Of a DNA stretch of 64,000 nt, positions 8,697-17,461 are shown piece after piece. Both the position numbers and the translations under genes were made by a program. Origin of the DNA: Acidobacteriota bacterium (GTDB taxonomy: Bacteria; Acidobacteriota; Terriglobia; Acidiferrales; UBA7541); NCBI GenBank assembly GCA_003224085.1, contig QHYK01000057.1:124001-188000 (forward strand), given 5' to 3'. Below the pieces are notes generated by a model, which was not told the DNA's origin, did no database searches, and worked only from the letters and a program-made list of their open reading frames with translations. How positions within the stretch are numbered: position 1 is the stretch's first letter; every line of letters starts with the position of its first letter.

Positions 8697-10919
8697 ATGG
8701 CAACTGCTCCCGTTGTGAATCGCCGTGACTTTCTAAAAAAGAGCGCCGCGGGCAGCGCGGCACTGGTGATTGGTTTTCACTTGAGCCCGCGGGCATTTGG
8801 CGATCAGGCGAAGGATCAGGAAGAGAAGACTCCGAATCCATTCGACGCCTGGGTGCGCATTACGCCGGATAACCGCGTCACGTTGGTCCTGGGGAAGTCG
8901 GAGATGGGTCAGGGTGTCTATACCTCCTTGCCGATGATTCTTGCCGAAGAGCTGTGCGCGGATTGGAAACAGGTGCGTGTGGAGCAGGCCCCTACCAATC
9001 CCAAGATTTATGACCTCGGAACCGGCGGCAGTGGCAGTGTCGAGGGCTCCTGGCTTCCTTTGCGGCAGGCCGGCGCCGCCGCGCGCGAGCTGTTGATTGC
9101 TGCCGCGGCGAAGAAATGGGAGGTTGGCGCGGACACTTGCAAAGCCAAGAATGGCTACGTTGTTCATGGCCATCCGGAGCGGTCCTTCCGTTTTGGCGAA
9201 CTCGTCGCCGAAGCTTCAAAGCTCCCGATTCCCGACCTGCACAAGGTGCCGCTCAAGAATCCCAGCGACTTCGTCATCGTTGGCCGCGAAGTGCTCCGCC
9301 TCGACGCGGCAGCAAAATCCACCGGCTCGGCCAAATTCGGCATCGATTCGCGCGTGCCCGGTATGCTTTACGCGGTGATTGCGCGTTGCCCCGTGTTTGA
9401 AGGCAAAGTGGCTTCCTTCGATGCCACCAAAGCAAAAGCCGTTCCCGGCGTGCGCGACGTTTTCGAGATAAAGACCAGCGGCCGGGGAGCTTCCACCACC
9501 GGTGGCGTGGCCGTTCTTGCTGACAATTCCTGGGCTGCCATCCAGGGCCGGAAAGCTCTCGCAGTGAATTGGGACGAAGGCCCGGCCGCAAACGAATCGA
9601 GCGACGAGCTGCGGAAGCAGTTCCTGGAAAACGCAGCGAAGCCTGGAAAAAACGTCCTTCGCAACGACGGCGACGCGGATGCCGCCCTCTCCGCTTCCGC
9701 AAAGAAAGTGGAAGCGATCTACGAACTACCCTTTGCGGCCCACGTTTGCATGGAGCCAATGAATTGCACCGTGCACATTGGTCCGGACAGCGCCGAGGCT
9801 TGGGTGCCCTCCCAAGGGCCACAGTGGGCGCAGGCCGTGATTGCGGAAATTGCCAAACTTCCTCCGGAAAAAGTAGTTGTGCACACCACTTTGATGGGCG
9901 GCGGCTTCGGTAGACGCTATCACGCGGACTTCGTGATGGAAGCAGCACAAGTAGCGAAGATTTCCAGCAACCCAGTCATGGTGCTATGGACCCGCGAAGA
10001 CGACATGCAGCACGATTTCTATCGTCCCGCGTCCTATCACAGGCTGCAAGGCGCCCTGGATGGCGAAGGCAAGCTGGCCGCCTGGAAGCATTTTCAGACT
10101 TCCACTTCCATTGCCGCAAAGTGGAGCCAAAAAGGTGCCGATGATCCGGGGATGGGAGAATTCGGTAGCGGGGCAACCATTCCTTATTCCACGCCGAACG
10201 TCCGCATTGAATACACGCTTGCGCATTCCAGCGCGCCTCGCGCCTGGTGGCGCTCGGTTGAACATTCCAGCAGCGGCTTTGTCATGGAAAGCTTTGTGGA
10301 TGAACTAGCCCATGCTTCGGGACAAAATCCGCTTGCCTTTCGCCTGAAGTTGATTGGGGACGACCGCAAGATTCCGCAGTTTGGCGAAGGCCGAGAGGAC
10401 TATCATCCGCTCGACACCGCTCGGCTGAAAGGCGTACTGCGGCTCGCTGCCGAAAAGGCGGGCTGGGACAAGCCCCTTCCCCAGGCCCAAGGCCGCGGTA
10501 TCGCTGCCTTTTACTCCTTCTTCAGCTACGTGGCGGCGGTAGCGGAGGTTGCCGCGCATCCCAGCTCGTTCAAGGTCAAGCGTTTGGTTTGTGCGGTTGA
10601 TTGCGGCCGCGTGGTCAACCCCAACGGCGTGCGCGCCCAGGTAGAAAGTGCGGCGATTTATGCGCTTGCCGCGACCGTCAAGGACGCTATCACCGTAGAC
10701 CGCGGCCGTGTTGTGCAAGCCAATTTCAACGATTACGAAATGATCCGTATGAACGAAGCTCCGCCGATCGACGTTTACCTCGTGCCTAGCTCAGAGGACC
10801 CGAGCGGCATCGGCGAGCCAACCGTTCCCGTGATTGCCCCGGCCCTCTGCAATGCCATTTTCAACGCCACCGGCAAGCGGCTGCGCCGTTTGCCGATTCG
10901 CGGTGAGGACCTAGGGTAG
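8697..10919 (+). CDS. Molybdopterin-binding subunit of an IorAB-type hydroxylase, Tat-exported
   Basis: 740 residues. The ATG at 8697 is chosen because it begins a twin-arginine signal (NRRDFLKKSAAGSAALVIG, residues 8-26); the open frame upstream is only an overlap with the preceding gene. The body is a xanthine dehydrogenase-type large subunit with the glycine-rich molybdopterin-contacting segments GTGGSGSVEGS and MGGGFGRR, and the C-terminal GIGEPT motif whose glutamate (about E707) is the catalytic base in this family. With the preceding small subunit it would hydroxylate a heterocycle or aldehyde in the periplasm. No cytochrome subunit or XdhC-type maturation factor lies next to it, so the electron acceptor is unknown. 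Confidence 0.9.
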   Translation: MATAPVVNRRDFLKKSAAGSAALVIGFHLSPRAFGDQAKDQEEKTPNPFDAWVRITPDNRVTLVLGKSEMGQGVYTSLPMILAEELCADWKQVRVEQAPTNPKIYDLGTGGSGSVEGSWLPLRQAGAAARELLIAAAAKKWEVGADTCKAKNGYVVHGHPERSFRFGELVAEASKLPIPDLHKVPLKNPSDFVIVGREVLRLDAAAKSTGSAKFGIDSRVPGMLYAVIARCPVFEGKVASFDATKAKAVPGVRDVFEIKTSGRGASTTGGVAVLADNSWAAIQGRKALAVNWDEGPAANESSDELRKQFLENAAKPGKNVLRNDGDADAALSASAKKVEAIYELPFAAHVCMEPMNCTVHIGPDSAEAWVPSQGPQWAQAVIAEIAKLPPEKVVVHTTLMGGGFGRRYHADFVMEAAQVAKISSNPVMVLWTREDDMQHDFYRPASYHRLQGALDGEGKLAAWKHFQTSTSIAAKWSQKGADDPGMGEFGSGATIPYSTPNVRIEYTLAHSSAPRAWWRSVEHSSSGFVMESFVDELAHASGQNPLAFRLKLIGDDRKIPQFGEGREDYHPLDTARLKGVLRLAAEKAGWDKPLPQAQGRGIAAFYSFFSYVAAVAEVAAHPSSFKVKRLVCAVDCGRVVNPNGVRAQVESAAIYALAATVKDAITVDRGRVVQANFNDYEMIRMNEAPPIDVYLVPSSEDPSGIGEPTVPVIAPALCNAIFNATGKRLRRLPIRGEDLG

Positions 10920-10949
10920 CCCCGAACGCCCTTTGCTGCACCATAGCAA

Positions 10950-12104
10950 GTGCCCCTGACGCTCGCAGCTATCGCCGCTGTTCCGCTGGCCATTTGGCTG
11001 TACCTTTTCTTTGCCCGCGGAAATTTCTGGCAGTTGCAGGAAGACCGTACCGAGCCGACGCCACTCGAACGGTGGCCACGAGTTGCTGCCATAGTTCCCG
11101 CGCGGAATGAAGCGGAAATGATTGAGCGCTCCGTCGCTTCCTTGTTAGGCCAGGACTATCCCGGGGAGCTTTTTGTAATCGTGGTGGATGATCAGAGTAG
11201 TGATGGCACTGCCGAGCTGGCGCGAAAAGCTGCCGAACAATCCGGGGCAGCCGGCAAAGTCGCAATCCACACCGCCGCCAGTCTTCCTTCGGGCTGGACG
11301 GGAAAGGTCTGGGCCATAAAAGAAGGAATTGCGGAGGCCGCAGGAAAATCCCCCGAATACTTTTGGTTTGTGGATGCTGACATCGTTCATGCACCGGATA
11401 CCCTCGGCCGCTTGGTGTCTCGCGCAGAGAACCATTCCCTCGACCTGGCTTCCTTGATGGTGTTGCTGCAAACGAGAACTTTTCCCGAGCGGCTCCTCAT
11501 TCCATCGTTTCTTTTTTTCTTCCTCATGCTTTATCCGCCGAGTTGGATTGAGAATCCAAGGTCGCGCGCCGCCGGCGCGGCTGGGGGCTGCATCTTGTTG
11601 CGGCGCGCGGCGCTCGAGCGTTTAGGCGGCATGGCCGCGATTCGTGGCGAGATCATTGACGACTGCGCTCTCGCGCGTCTGGTGAAAGAGAGCGGGGGAA
11701 AGATCTGGATGGGACTGACCCGCGGAAGTATGAGCTTGCGCGATTCCGCCAGCTTCGCCGAGATTCGCGACATGATTGCGCGCACCGCCTTCACGCAGCT
11801 CCACTACTCCTTTGTTTTGCTGCTGGGCACGCTTGGAGGGCTCTTCGTGACCTTTTTGCTGCCTTGGGTGCTCTTCTTTGTCTACCCGGGAGAAGCTTGG
11901 TTGCTTGTGGACACGACCGCCGCGTTGATGGCGGCTTGTTTTGCGGTAACGGTGAAGTTTTACGGACTTTCTTGGCTTTGGGCTTTGACTCTGCCTGTTG
12001 CCGTTCTTTTCTACGCTTACGCCACGTGTGTTTCAGCCGTTCGCTACTGGCTCGGCCGAGGCGGACAGTGGAAAGGCCGCGCACAGACGCCGCAGAAAAC
12101 CTGA
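10950..12104 (+). CDS. hpnB: Hopanoid-associated GT2 glycosyltransferase HpnB
   Basis: 384 residues starting with GTG, 30 bp after the hydroxylase. An N-terminal helix (3-22) precedes a GT-A domain with PARNE at 50-54, DDQSSDG at 80-86, D142-A-D144 and an IIDDCALA segment; C-terminal helices follow (about 285-375). The segments LPSGWTGKVWA, LIPSFLFFFLMLYPP, AAGGCILLRR and IARTAFTQLHYS are characteristic of HpnB proteins, which occur in hopanoid gene clusters and are thought to act on hopanoid head groups. No other hpn or squalene-hopene genes are seen here, so this copy is separated from its usual partners. The family call is strong; its acceptor is unproven in general. Confidence 0.8.
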   Translation: MPLTLAAIAAVPLAIWLYLFFARGNFWQLQEDRTEPTPLERWPRVAAIVPARNEAEMIERSVASLLGQDYPGELFVIVVDDQSSDGTAELARKAAEQSGAAGKVAIHTAASLPSGWTGKVWAIKEGIAEAAGKSPEYFWFVDADIVHAPDTLGRLVSRAENHSLDLASLMVLLQTRTFPERLLIPSFLFFFLMLYPPSWIENPRSRAAGAAGGCILLRRAALERLGGMAAIRGEIIDDCALARLVKESGGKIWMGLTRGSMSLRDSASFAEIRDMIARTAFTQLHYSFVLLLGTLGGLFVTFLLPWVLFFVYPGEAWLLVDTTAALMAACFAVTVKFYGLSWLWALTLPVAVLFYAYATCVSAVRYWLGRGGQWKGRAQTPQKT

Positions 12105-12150
12105 ACTGACCGGGGGTCCATATGCTGTCATCGTAACCGTTCCGCAAGCC

Positions 12151-12564
12151 TCAATCGGTGATCAGGTGAGCCAGGACAGCGGCGAGAATCGCGCCGGCAA
12201 GCAACGTTCCTGATCCCAGAATTGCGATAGCCAAATGCCGGCGAACATTTGCCACCATCGCTTGCACGTCCTGGCGCAAAGCTTCATTTCCGCGCCACAC
12301 AGCCAGGAGCACAGCGCAGCCTGCGACCACGGCAACCATCGGCAAGCCAACAAAGAGCAGAGCCGCGCCGGTGCGCGAGATGTGCGTGCCGGCCCACTCG
12401 AAGATCGCCCAGCTTGTCCGAGCTGGTTCGTATTGACGGGGCTGCAAGAGGCGCAGCGCGGCGGCTGCCAGAAGCAGGGCCGGGGGCAAAATCAGCAGCC
12501 ATTCCGTAAAAGCAACGGCAAACAGTTTGGTCGAGCTTGCGGGACGGTCCATGGCAACCCCCAT
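12151..12564 (-). CDS. Small inner-membrane protein of unknown function
   Basis: 137 residues with three hydrophobic segments (about 15-40, 65-88 and 110-132) separated by a short soluble loop that contains a basic/acidic stretch near residues 90-108. I do not recognise a family. ATG at 12564; an alternative ATG at 12552 removes four residues. It is divergent from panB and convergent with hpnB. The hydrophobic pattern, fully open frame and lack of a better frame support it as a real gene. Confidence 0.6.
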   Translation of the reverse strand: MGVAMDRPASSTKLFAVAFTEWLLILPPALLLAAAALRLLQPRQYEPARTSWAIFEWAGTHISRTGAALLFVGLPMVAVVAGCAVLLAVWRGNEALRQDVQAMVANVRRHLAIAILGSGTLLAGAILAAVLAHLITD

Positions 12565-12760
12565 AGAGTACTTTGTATTGCAAAGCGCATGAACTTGTCA
12601 AGCGCGATCTTTTGGCAGACGCCCCGCCCGACCGTCGCATATCTCTCGAAGCCTACCTGGCATCAAAATTCCTGGAGCTTCGCATCGCGTTTTGTTATTC
12701 TTGCGGAGTCCAAGGTACAGGGCTGCATCCAGAAGTCAAGGAGCGGCACCGGAGGACAAG

Positions 12761-13663
12761 ATGAGCGTTGTTCCTAATCCTGGGAACGGCAAGATCACCG
12801 TCCCGGATCTTCTCCAGCGCAAGGCTCAGGCCGCCAGTTCTTATTCCAAGCCAAACAAGATTACCTCCCTGACGGCATACGACTATCCGACCGCGCGGCT
12901 GGTTGATGAAGCCGGCGTGGACGTGATTCTCGTCGGGGACTCCATGGGCATGGTCGTGCTCGGCCATGAGAGCACTCTTCCTGTCACTCTCGAGGACATG
13001 CTGCATCACACGCGAGCGGTGAGGCGCGGCGTGCGGCGCGCTTTGCTGGTGGCAGACATGCCTTTCGGCAGCTACCACACGGACACGGCGGATTCACTGC
13101 GCAATGCTGTTCGTTTCGTGAAAGAAGCAGGAGCGGAGGCGGTGAAAGTGGAAGGGGGCGAACGGCGCTTAGAGCTGATCGCCCGCCTCACCGAGGCGGA
13201 AATTCCGGTGATGGGGCACATCGGCCTGACGCCGCAATCAGTGAACGCGCTCGGCGGTTACCGGGTACAGGGAAAAACGCCAGACTCCGCGGAGCACTTG
13301 ATTCGCGATGCGCGCGCGGTGGAAGCCGCGGGCGCGTTTGCTGTGGTGCTCGAAGCCGTGCCGCGCGAACTGGCAGCCCACATTACCCGGGAGCTGCGGA
13401 TTCCCACGATCGGCATTGGCGCTGGGCCTGACTGTGACGGCCAGGTGCTCGTGCTCCACGATATCCTGGGGCTGTCTTTCAGCCCCTTGCCGAAATTCGC
13501 ACGGCCCTACGCCGAGGTCGGAGAAATCATCTCGAACGCGGTGCGGGAATATTGCCAGGATGTGCTGAGCGGAAGATTCCCGTCTGACGCGGAATCGTAT
13601 CATTCCGGACCGATGACCAAGGAAGAGAGAGAGGCGCCCGTCAACACCGACGGCGATTGGTAG
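12761..13663 (+). CDS. panB: 3-methyl-2-oxobutanoate hydroxymethyltransferase
   Basis: 300 residues; PanB makes ketopantoate from 2-oxoisovalerate and methylene-tetrahydrofolate, the first committed step to pantothenate. Visible signature segments are TAYDYPTARLVDEAGVD (38-54), LVGDSMGMV with the metal-binding aspartate D60, DMPFGSY, KVEGG, MGHIGLTPQSV and the IGIGAGP loop. The tail beyond about residue 275 is slightly longer than in Escherichia coli. The ATG at 12761 is chosen because GGAGG lies close upstream and the family N-terminus begins there; the open frame extends 23 codons upstream without conservation. First gene of a cluster with a DinB-like gene and panC. Confidence 0.97.
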   Translation: MSVVPNPGNGKITVPDLLQRKAQAASSYSKPNKITSLTAYDYPTARLVDEAGVDVILVGDSMGMVVLGHESTLPVTLEDMLHHTRAVRRGVRRALLVADMPFGSYHTDTADSLRNAVRFVKEAGAEAVKVEGGERRLELIARLTEAEIPVMGHIGLTPQSVNALGGYRVQGKTPDSAEHLIRDARAVEAAGAFAVVLEAVPRELAAHITRELRIPTIGIGAGPDCDGQVLVLHDILGLSFSPLPKFARPYAEVGEIISNAVREYCQDVLSGRFPSDAESYHSGPMTKEEREAPVNTDGDW

Positions 13664-13680
13664 AAAGGAGAACGTCTCTC

Positions 13681-13725
13681 ATGGTCAGCATCAGTCAAAC
13701 TGAAAAATCCACGGTCACGAAATGA
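13681..13725 (+). CDS. Possible 14-residue peptide ORF between panB and dinB
   Basis: An ATG at 13681 preceded by AAGGAG (13665-13670) opens a 14-codon frame ending TGA. A second micro-frame starts at 13722 (ATGA overlap) and runs 25 codons into the dinB-like gene. The strong ribosome site is otherwise unexplained, since it does not serve the gene at 13768. It could be a translated leader, a coupling device or the remnant of a lost gene. No function is claimed. Confidence 0.3.
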   Translation: MVSISQTEKSTVTK

Positions 13726-13767
13726 TCACCAAGTGCATTTTGGCCGCAGGCCAGACAAGAGGGGGCC

Positions 13768-14277
13768 ATGTCACCAGAAGAGATGCGCACGCTCTATGAC
13801 TATAATTCCTGGGCCAACCATCGCCAGTTGCAGGCCGCTTCCAAACTCACCACCGAACAGTTCCTCAAGCCCATGGGCTCGAGCTTCGCATCCGTTCGCG
13901 ACACCTTGGCGCACATTTACGGAGCGGAGTGGTTGTGGTTGGAGCGTTTTCAGGGCCGTTCGCCGTCCTCGCTTCCAGACACCGCGCAGTTCAAGGATGT
14001 AAGCAGCTTGCAAGAGCGGTGGACCGGGTTCGAACCCCGGCTTCTGAATTTTGTCCGCGGGGTGACCCAGGCGGATCTTGATCGTGTGATGGAATACAAG
14101 ACGCTCAACTTCGGCGTTTACAAGAATCCGCTGTGGCAATCGATGCAGCACCTGGTGAATCACGGAACGTATCACCGGGGCCAAGTCACTACGCTTTTGC
14201 GGCAACTCGGGGCCGCGCCGATTTTGACCGACCTGATGCACTTTTACCGCGAGCGCTCCGCGGCCGCGGGAGCGTAG
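13768..14277 (+). CDS. DinB/YfiT-like metalloprotein
   Basis: 169 residues of the DinB four-helix bundle superfamily, many of which are thiol-dependent transferases or metal-binding proteins of unknown role. The three expected metal ligands are present: H49 in helix 2 (TLAHIYGAEW) and the HxxxH pair H132/H136 (NHGTYHRGQ). The initial YNSWANHR is also typical. The gene is preceded by a G-rich ribosome site (AGAGGGGG) and sits between panB and panC in the same direction, 18 bp before panC, so it is probably co-transcribed with pantothenate genes. A role in that pathway is not known and is not claimed. Confidence 0.85.
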   Translation: MSPEEMRTLYDYNSWANHRQLQAASKLTTEQFLKPMGSSFASVRDTLAHIYGAEWLWLERFQGRSPSSLPDTAQFKDVSSLQERWTGFEPRLLNFVRGVTQADLDRVMEYKTLNFGVYKNPLWQSMQHLVNHGTYHRGQVTTLLRQLGAAPILTDLMHFYRERSAAAGA

Positions 14278-14295
14278 TTTCTTGCATTTCTTCCA

Positions 14296-15177
14296 GTGGA
14301 AATCATTCGAACGATTGCATGGATGAAGGAGATGGCGAGGCAGGCCCGCGAGCAGAATCGCATCATCGGACTGGCGCCGACGATGGGCGCGCTGCACGAA
14401 GGCCATGCTTCCCTGATCGCGAGAGCGAAAAGAGAATGTTCTCCGGTCATCGCATCGATTTTCGTCAACCCGAAACAGTTCGGCCCGAACGAGGATTTTG
14501 CAAAATACCCGAGCGCGTTCGAAAGCGACACCGAAAAGCTGAAGCAGGCCGGCGTGGATGCGTTGTTCGCGCCGGAGGCGGCGGAGATCTATCCAAGAGA
14601 TTTTTCAACCTATGTCCACGTCGAGGGTCTCAGCGAAAGATTAGAAGGCCGCTCGCGGCCGGGGCACTTCCGCGGCGTCACAACCATCGTGATGAAGCTG
14701 CTACAGATTGTGCAGCCGCATCGAGCCTACTTCGGTAGAAAGGATGCCCAGCAGGCGCGCCTCATCGAGCTAATGGTCCGCGACCTGAATCTCGACGCGG
14801 AGATTGCCGTTTGCCCCATTGTGCGCGACCCGGATGGGCTGGCTCTTTCTTCGCGCAACGTTTACTTGAATGGGGAAGAGCGCAAAGCCGCCACAGTTTT
14901 GTTCCGCGCGCTGCAAGCGGTAAAAAAGGAGCTGGAGGCGGGAAGCCGCGACGCGTTGCATTTGCAAGCAACTTTGCGGCGAAAACTCGAAAGCGAACGG
15001 CTCGCGGCCATCGATTACGCGGAAATTGTGGATGCCGAATCCTTCGAGCCAGTGACGCGAGTCGCCAAAGCGTGCTATGTGCTCCTCGCCGTCTTCATCG
15101 GTAAGACGCGGCTAATTGATAACCTCTACCTGGAGCCGAAGTCCCCCGGCTCCGACCATTTGGCATTTCATCTTTAG
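14296..15177 (+). CDS. panC: Pantoate-beta-alanine ligase
   Basis: 293 residues; PanC adenylates pantoate and joins it to beta-alanine to give pantothenate. The nucleotide-binding signature PTMGALHEGH is at 28-37; NPKQFGPNEDF, GRSRPGHFRGV, FGRKDAQQ and the KMSKS-like LALSSRNVYL loop are intact. Start is GTG at 14296, which puts the signature at its usual distance from the N-terminus. The C-terminal ten residues are not conserved. Third gene of the panB-dinB-panC cluster; panD is not in the window. Confidence 0.96.
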   Translation: MEIIRTIAWMKEMARQAREQNRIIGLAPTMGALHEGHASLIARAKRECSPVIASIFVNPKQFGPNEDFAKYPSAFESDTEKLKQAGVDALFAPEAAEIYPRDFSTYVHVEGLSERLEGRSRPGHFRGVTTIVMKLLQIVQPHRAYFGRKDAQQARLIELMVRDLNLDAEIAVCPIVRDPDGLALSSRNVYLNGEERKAATVLFRALQAVKKELEAGSRDALHLQATLRRKLESERLAAIDYAEIVDAESFEPVTRVAKACYVLLAVFIGKTRLIDNLYLEPKSPGSDHLAFHL

Positions 15178-15269
15178 CGTCCTCCCTCTGGAGTTCTGCT
15201 GCGGTTCAAGAATTCGTTCTGCTAAGATTTTTCTCACCGGCTCCAACTCCAAGTTCTGAGGTGACGGAA

Positions 15270-15848
15270 ATGAATTCTAGTATTCGAGCGGTGGCAGTCT
15301 TTCTTTTGGCGGTATTTCTGCTCCCCACATTGTCGCCGGCCGGCGGGACCATTCCCGCAGGAACGCGCATTCCCGTGGTGACGGATCAGGCGGTCAGTTC
15401 GAAGGATGCGAAGGTCGGGCAGACCATCACGGGCTCGCTGGCCAAAGATGTGCTGGTAGGGGGCAAGGTCGTAATTCCGAAAGGTTCCGAGGTCAAGCTG
15501 TCTGTCAGCAGCGTGCAGACTTCGGGTCGGCTTTCAACGCCCGCGAAACTCTACCTGCGGTTGCGCGCGGTGACCGTGAGAGGCAAGGCGTACACCATGG
15601 CAACCAACTCTGCCGGCAGAACCGAGAAAGGCAAGGGCAAGCGCGATGCCGGTTTCATCGGCGGGGGCGCGGCCGGTGGAGCGGCCCTTGGCGCTCTCGC
15701 AGCAGGAGGCAAGGGCGCGGCCATCGGCGCAGCGGCGGGCGCGGGAGCGGGCACCGCTGGCGCTGCCGCCACGGGCAAGAAAGACATCGAGTTTCCCGCC
15801 GAAACCCGGCTGGTGTTCACCACGCGGGCCGACCTGATCATCAAGTAG
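15270..15848 (+). CDS. Secreted/envelope protein with glycine-zipper segment
   Basis: 192 residues. The ATG at 15270 follows a GAGGTGA ribosome site; a GTG three codons upstream overlaps that site. A signal peptide (about 1-25) leads to a beta-rich region, IPAGTRIPVVTDQAVSSKDAKVG and onward, resembling the TrbI/VirB10-like or periplasmic-stress protein fold. Residues about 127-165 form an Ala/Gly-rich glycine-zipper hydrophobic segment (GGGAAGGAALGALAAGG), often seen in envelope-associated proteins. A beta strand region closes the protein. Monocistronic as far as can be seen. Function unknown. Confidence 0.7.
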   Translation: MNSSIRAVAVFLLAVFLLPTLSPAGGTIPAGTRIPVVTDQAVSSKDAKVGQTITGSLAKDVLVGGKVVIPKGSEVKLSVSSVQTSGRLSTPAKLYLRLRAVTVRGKAYTMATNSAGRTEKGKGKRDAGFIGGGAAGGAALGALAAGGKGAAIGAAAGAGAGTAGAAATGKKDIEFPAETRLVFTTRADLIIK

Positions 15849-15907
15849 AGTGCATGATCATTTAGAGTCCGCCGCGCGCACGAATCACAACCTTCCTGAG
15901 AGGCTCT

Positions 15908-17245
15908 TCAGGGAGCCGCAACGGTGTGTTGTGTGGGATCTTTCTTGCGACGGTACAGGCGTTGGTCGGCTGCCTCGATAATCTCGGCTGGACTTCTGCC
16001 ATCGTCTGGATAAACTCCTATCCCCATACTGACACTGAGCTGAGGCTTCTCGTCATCCGCACTCAGCCGCCGCTCGATGCGCTGGGCAACCTGTTCCGCC
16101 ATGCCGCGGTCGGAATCGATCAGCAACACGGCAAATTCGTCGCCCCCATAGCGCGCCGCCACATCCGTTGACCGGCAATGCTCCATCATGACCGCGGCCA
16201 CCCGGCGAAGGGCGCGATTTCCGGCCAGGTGGCCTTGCAGGTCGTTGATGCGCTTTAGTTCGTCAAGATCGAGAAGCAATAGCGTGAAGGAATCGTGGCT
16301 GCGCTCGGCGCGTCGCACTTCTCGCTCCAATCGATCCATAAATTCGCGGTAATTCGCCAGACCCGTCAGTCCATCGTGGCGCGCCTGATGGAGGGCCCGT
16401 TCTTCGGTTTTTTTGTGTTCGGTGATATCTACCGCCGCGCCGAGGCATCCGATGATCTCGCCGGAAGCCGAGCGTAAAGGTCCCGCGCGTATCTCGAGCA
16501 CGCTGCTCTTCCAAGTGTGCTCAAACCGCGAAACAACTCCGCGCAAAGCGGAGTAATGTTCCGCTATAGGCGTGGAGCGCGGATCGGCAGCTCCCAGGAA
16601 CTCACGAACATCTTTTCCCGCCAAGGAACCGGGACGAATCTTTGCCGCCGGCAATCCCATGCCCCAGTGGGCGGAGATTCTCAGATTCCGATCCGTGGTC
16701 CAAAGGAGCCCCGGCACCTGCTCCATCATCAGGCGAAGAGAAGCTTGCTGTGGCGACCAGGGCGCTTCCTGCGGGTCGAGAACTTTGGCCATCTCCAGAA
16801 CCCCTTCCGCCTCGCCGTTTGCCCCGCGAATGACGCTGCGTCTTATGGAGAGAAGAATCCGTGAGCCGTTTCTGTGGAGCCGCTCTCCTATCTCGATCCA
16901 CTTGCTTTCAGACCCGTCTCTTGGCGAGCGAAAGCTATCCAGTTGCGGCAGTTCATAAACCGGCAAAAGACGCTTCAGGTATTGTCCGACCATCTCCCCT
17001 GCGGTGTAACCGTAAACGCGTTCAGCGCCAGCGCTCCAAGTCTCAATAACGCCCTCAAGCGACAGGCTGACCACCGCGTCTTCCGAGGATTCAAGAAGAG
17101 CGGCAAGCAGATGCTCATGGGCCAGGCGATGAGCCATCCATTGCGCTGTGTCTTTCCGAACGGAGGGGCGTTCGCAGGGGGTGTTTCCGGTCGGCGAGAG
17201 GGTCGGGCCTATGGGCAAGTTTACCTGATGCGAGCGTTCTCGCAT
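15908..17245 (-). CDS. PAS-PAS-GGDEF diguanylate cyclase
   Basis: 445 residues with two PAS sensor domains (about 45-155 and 170-275) and a GGDEF domain (about 285-440) that makes c-di-GMP from two GTP. The active-site motif GGDEF is intact at 367-371 and the inhibitory I-site RSTD (358-361) lies exactly five residues before it, so product inhibition is expected. The metal-binding DLD is at 326-328. There is no membrane segment or receiver domain, so the signal is cytoplasmic. ATG at 17245 is preferred over a TTG five codons upstream. The window also encodes two PilZ proteins that could read its product. Confidence 0.92.
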   Translation of the reverse strand: MRERSHQVNLPIGPTLSPTGNTPCERPSVRKDTAQWMAHRLAHEHLLAALLESSEDAVVSLSLEGVIETWSAGAERVYGYTAGEMVGQYLKRLLPVYELPQLDSFRSPRDGSESKWIEIGERLHRNGSRILLSIRRSVIRGANGEAEGVLEMAKVLDPQEAPWSPQQASLRLMMEQVPGLLWTTDRNLRISAHWGMGLPAAKIRPGSLAGKDVREFLGAADPRSTPIAEHYSALRGVVSRFEHTWKSSVLEIRAGPLRSASGEIIGCLGAAVDITEHKKTEERALHQARHDGLTGLANYREFMDRLEREVRRAERSHDSFTLLLLDLDELKRINDLQGHLAGNRALRRVAAVMMEHCRSTDVAARYGGDEFAVLLIDSDRGMAEQVAQRIERRLSADDEKPQLSVSMGIGVYPDDGRSPAEIIEAADQRLYRRKKDPTQHTVAAP

Positions 17246-17461
17246 TCCTAACACCAGCAAGTCTATCTAGACTGAGTTCCAGGGCAAGCATTAAGCGCTA
17301 CCATGGCTACCAGGAAGTAATCCTCGGCCCGCTGAACCTAGTAGTGCTCTGTTGCCAGGGAAGAGGCGCAATCTCCTTGGAAAAAGCCAGGGTTGAAAAC
17401 AATCTCGGACTGTTTTAGTCTTATATCTAGTTGCAAACAATTTGCAAGGAGCGCCTCTTTC

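Noticed and set aside
14024-14040. A perfect tRNA T-arm-like sequence (CCGGGTTCGAACCCCGG)
   Set aside because: It lies in the coding sequence of the DinB-like gene, with no acceptor stem, anticodon arm or CCA around it. It is a coincidence of codon sequence.
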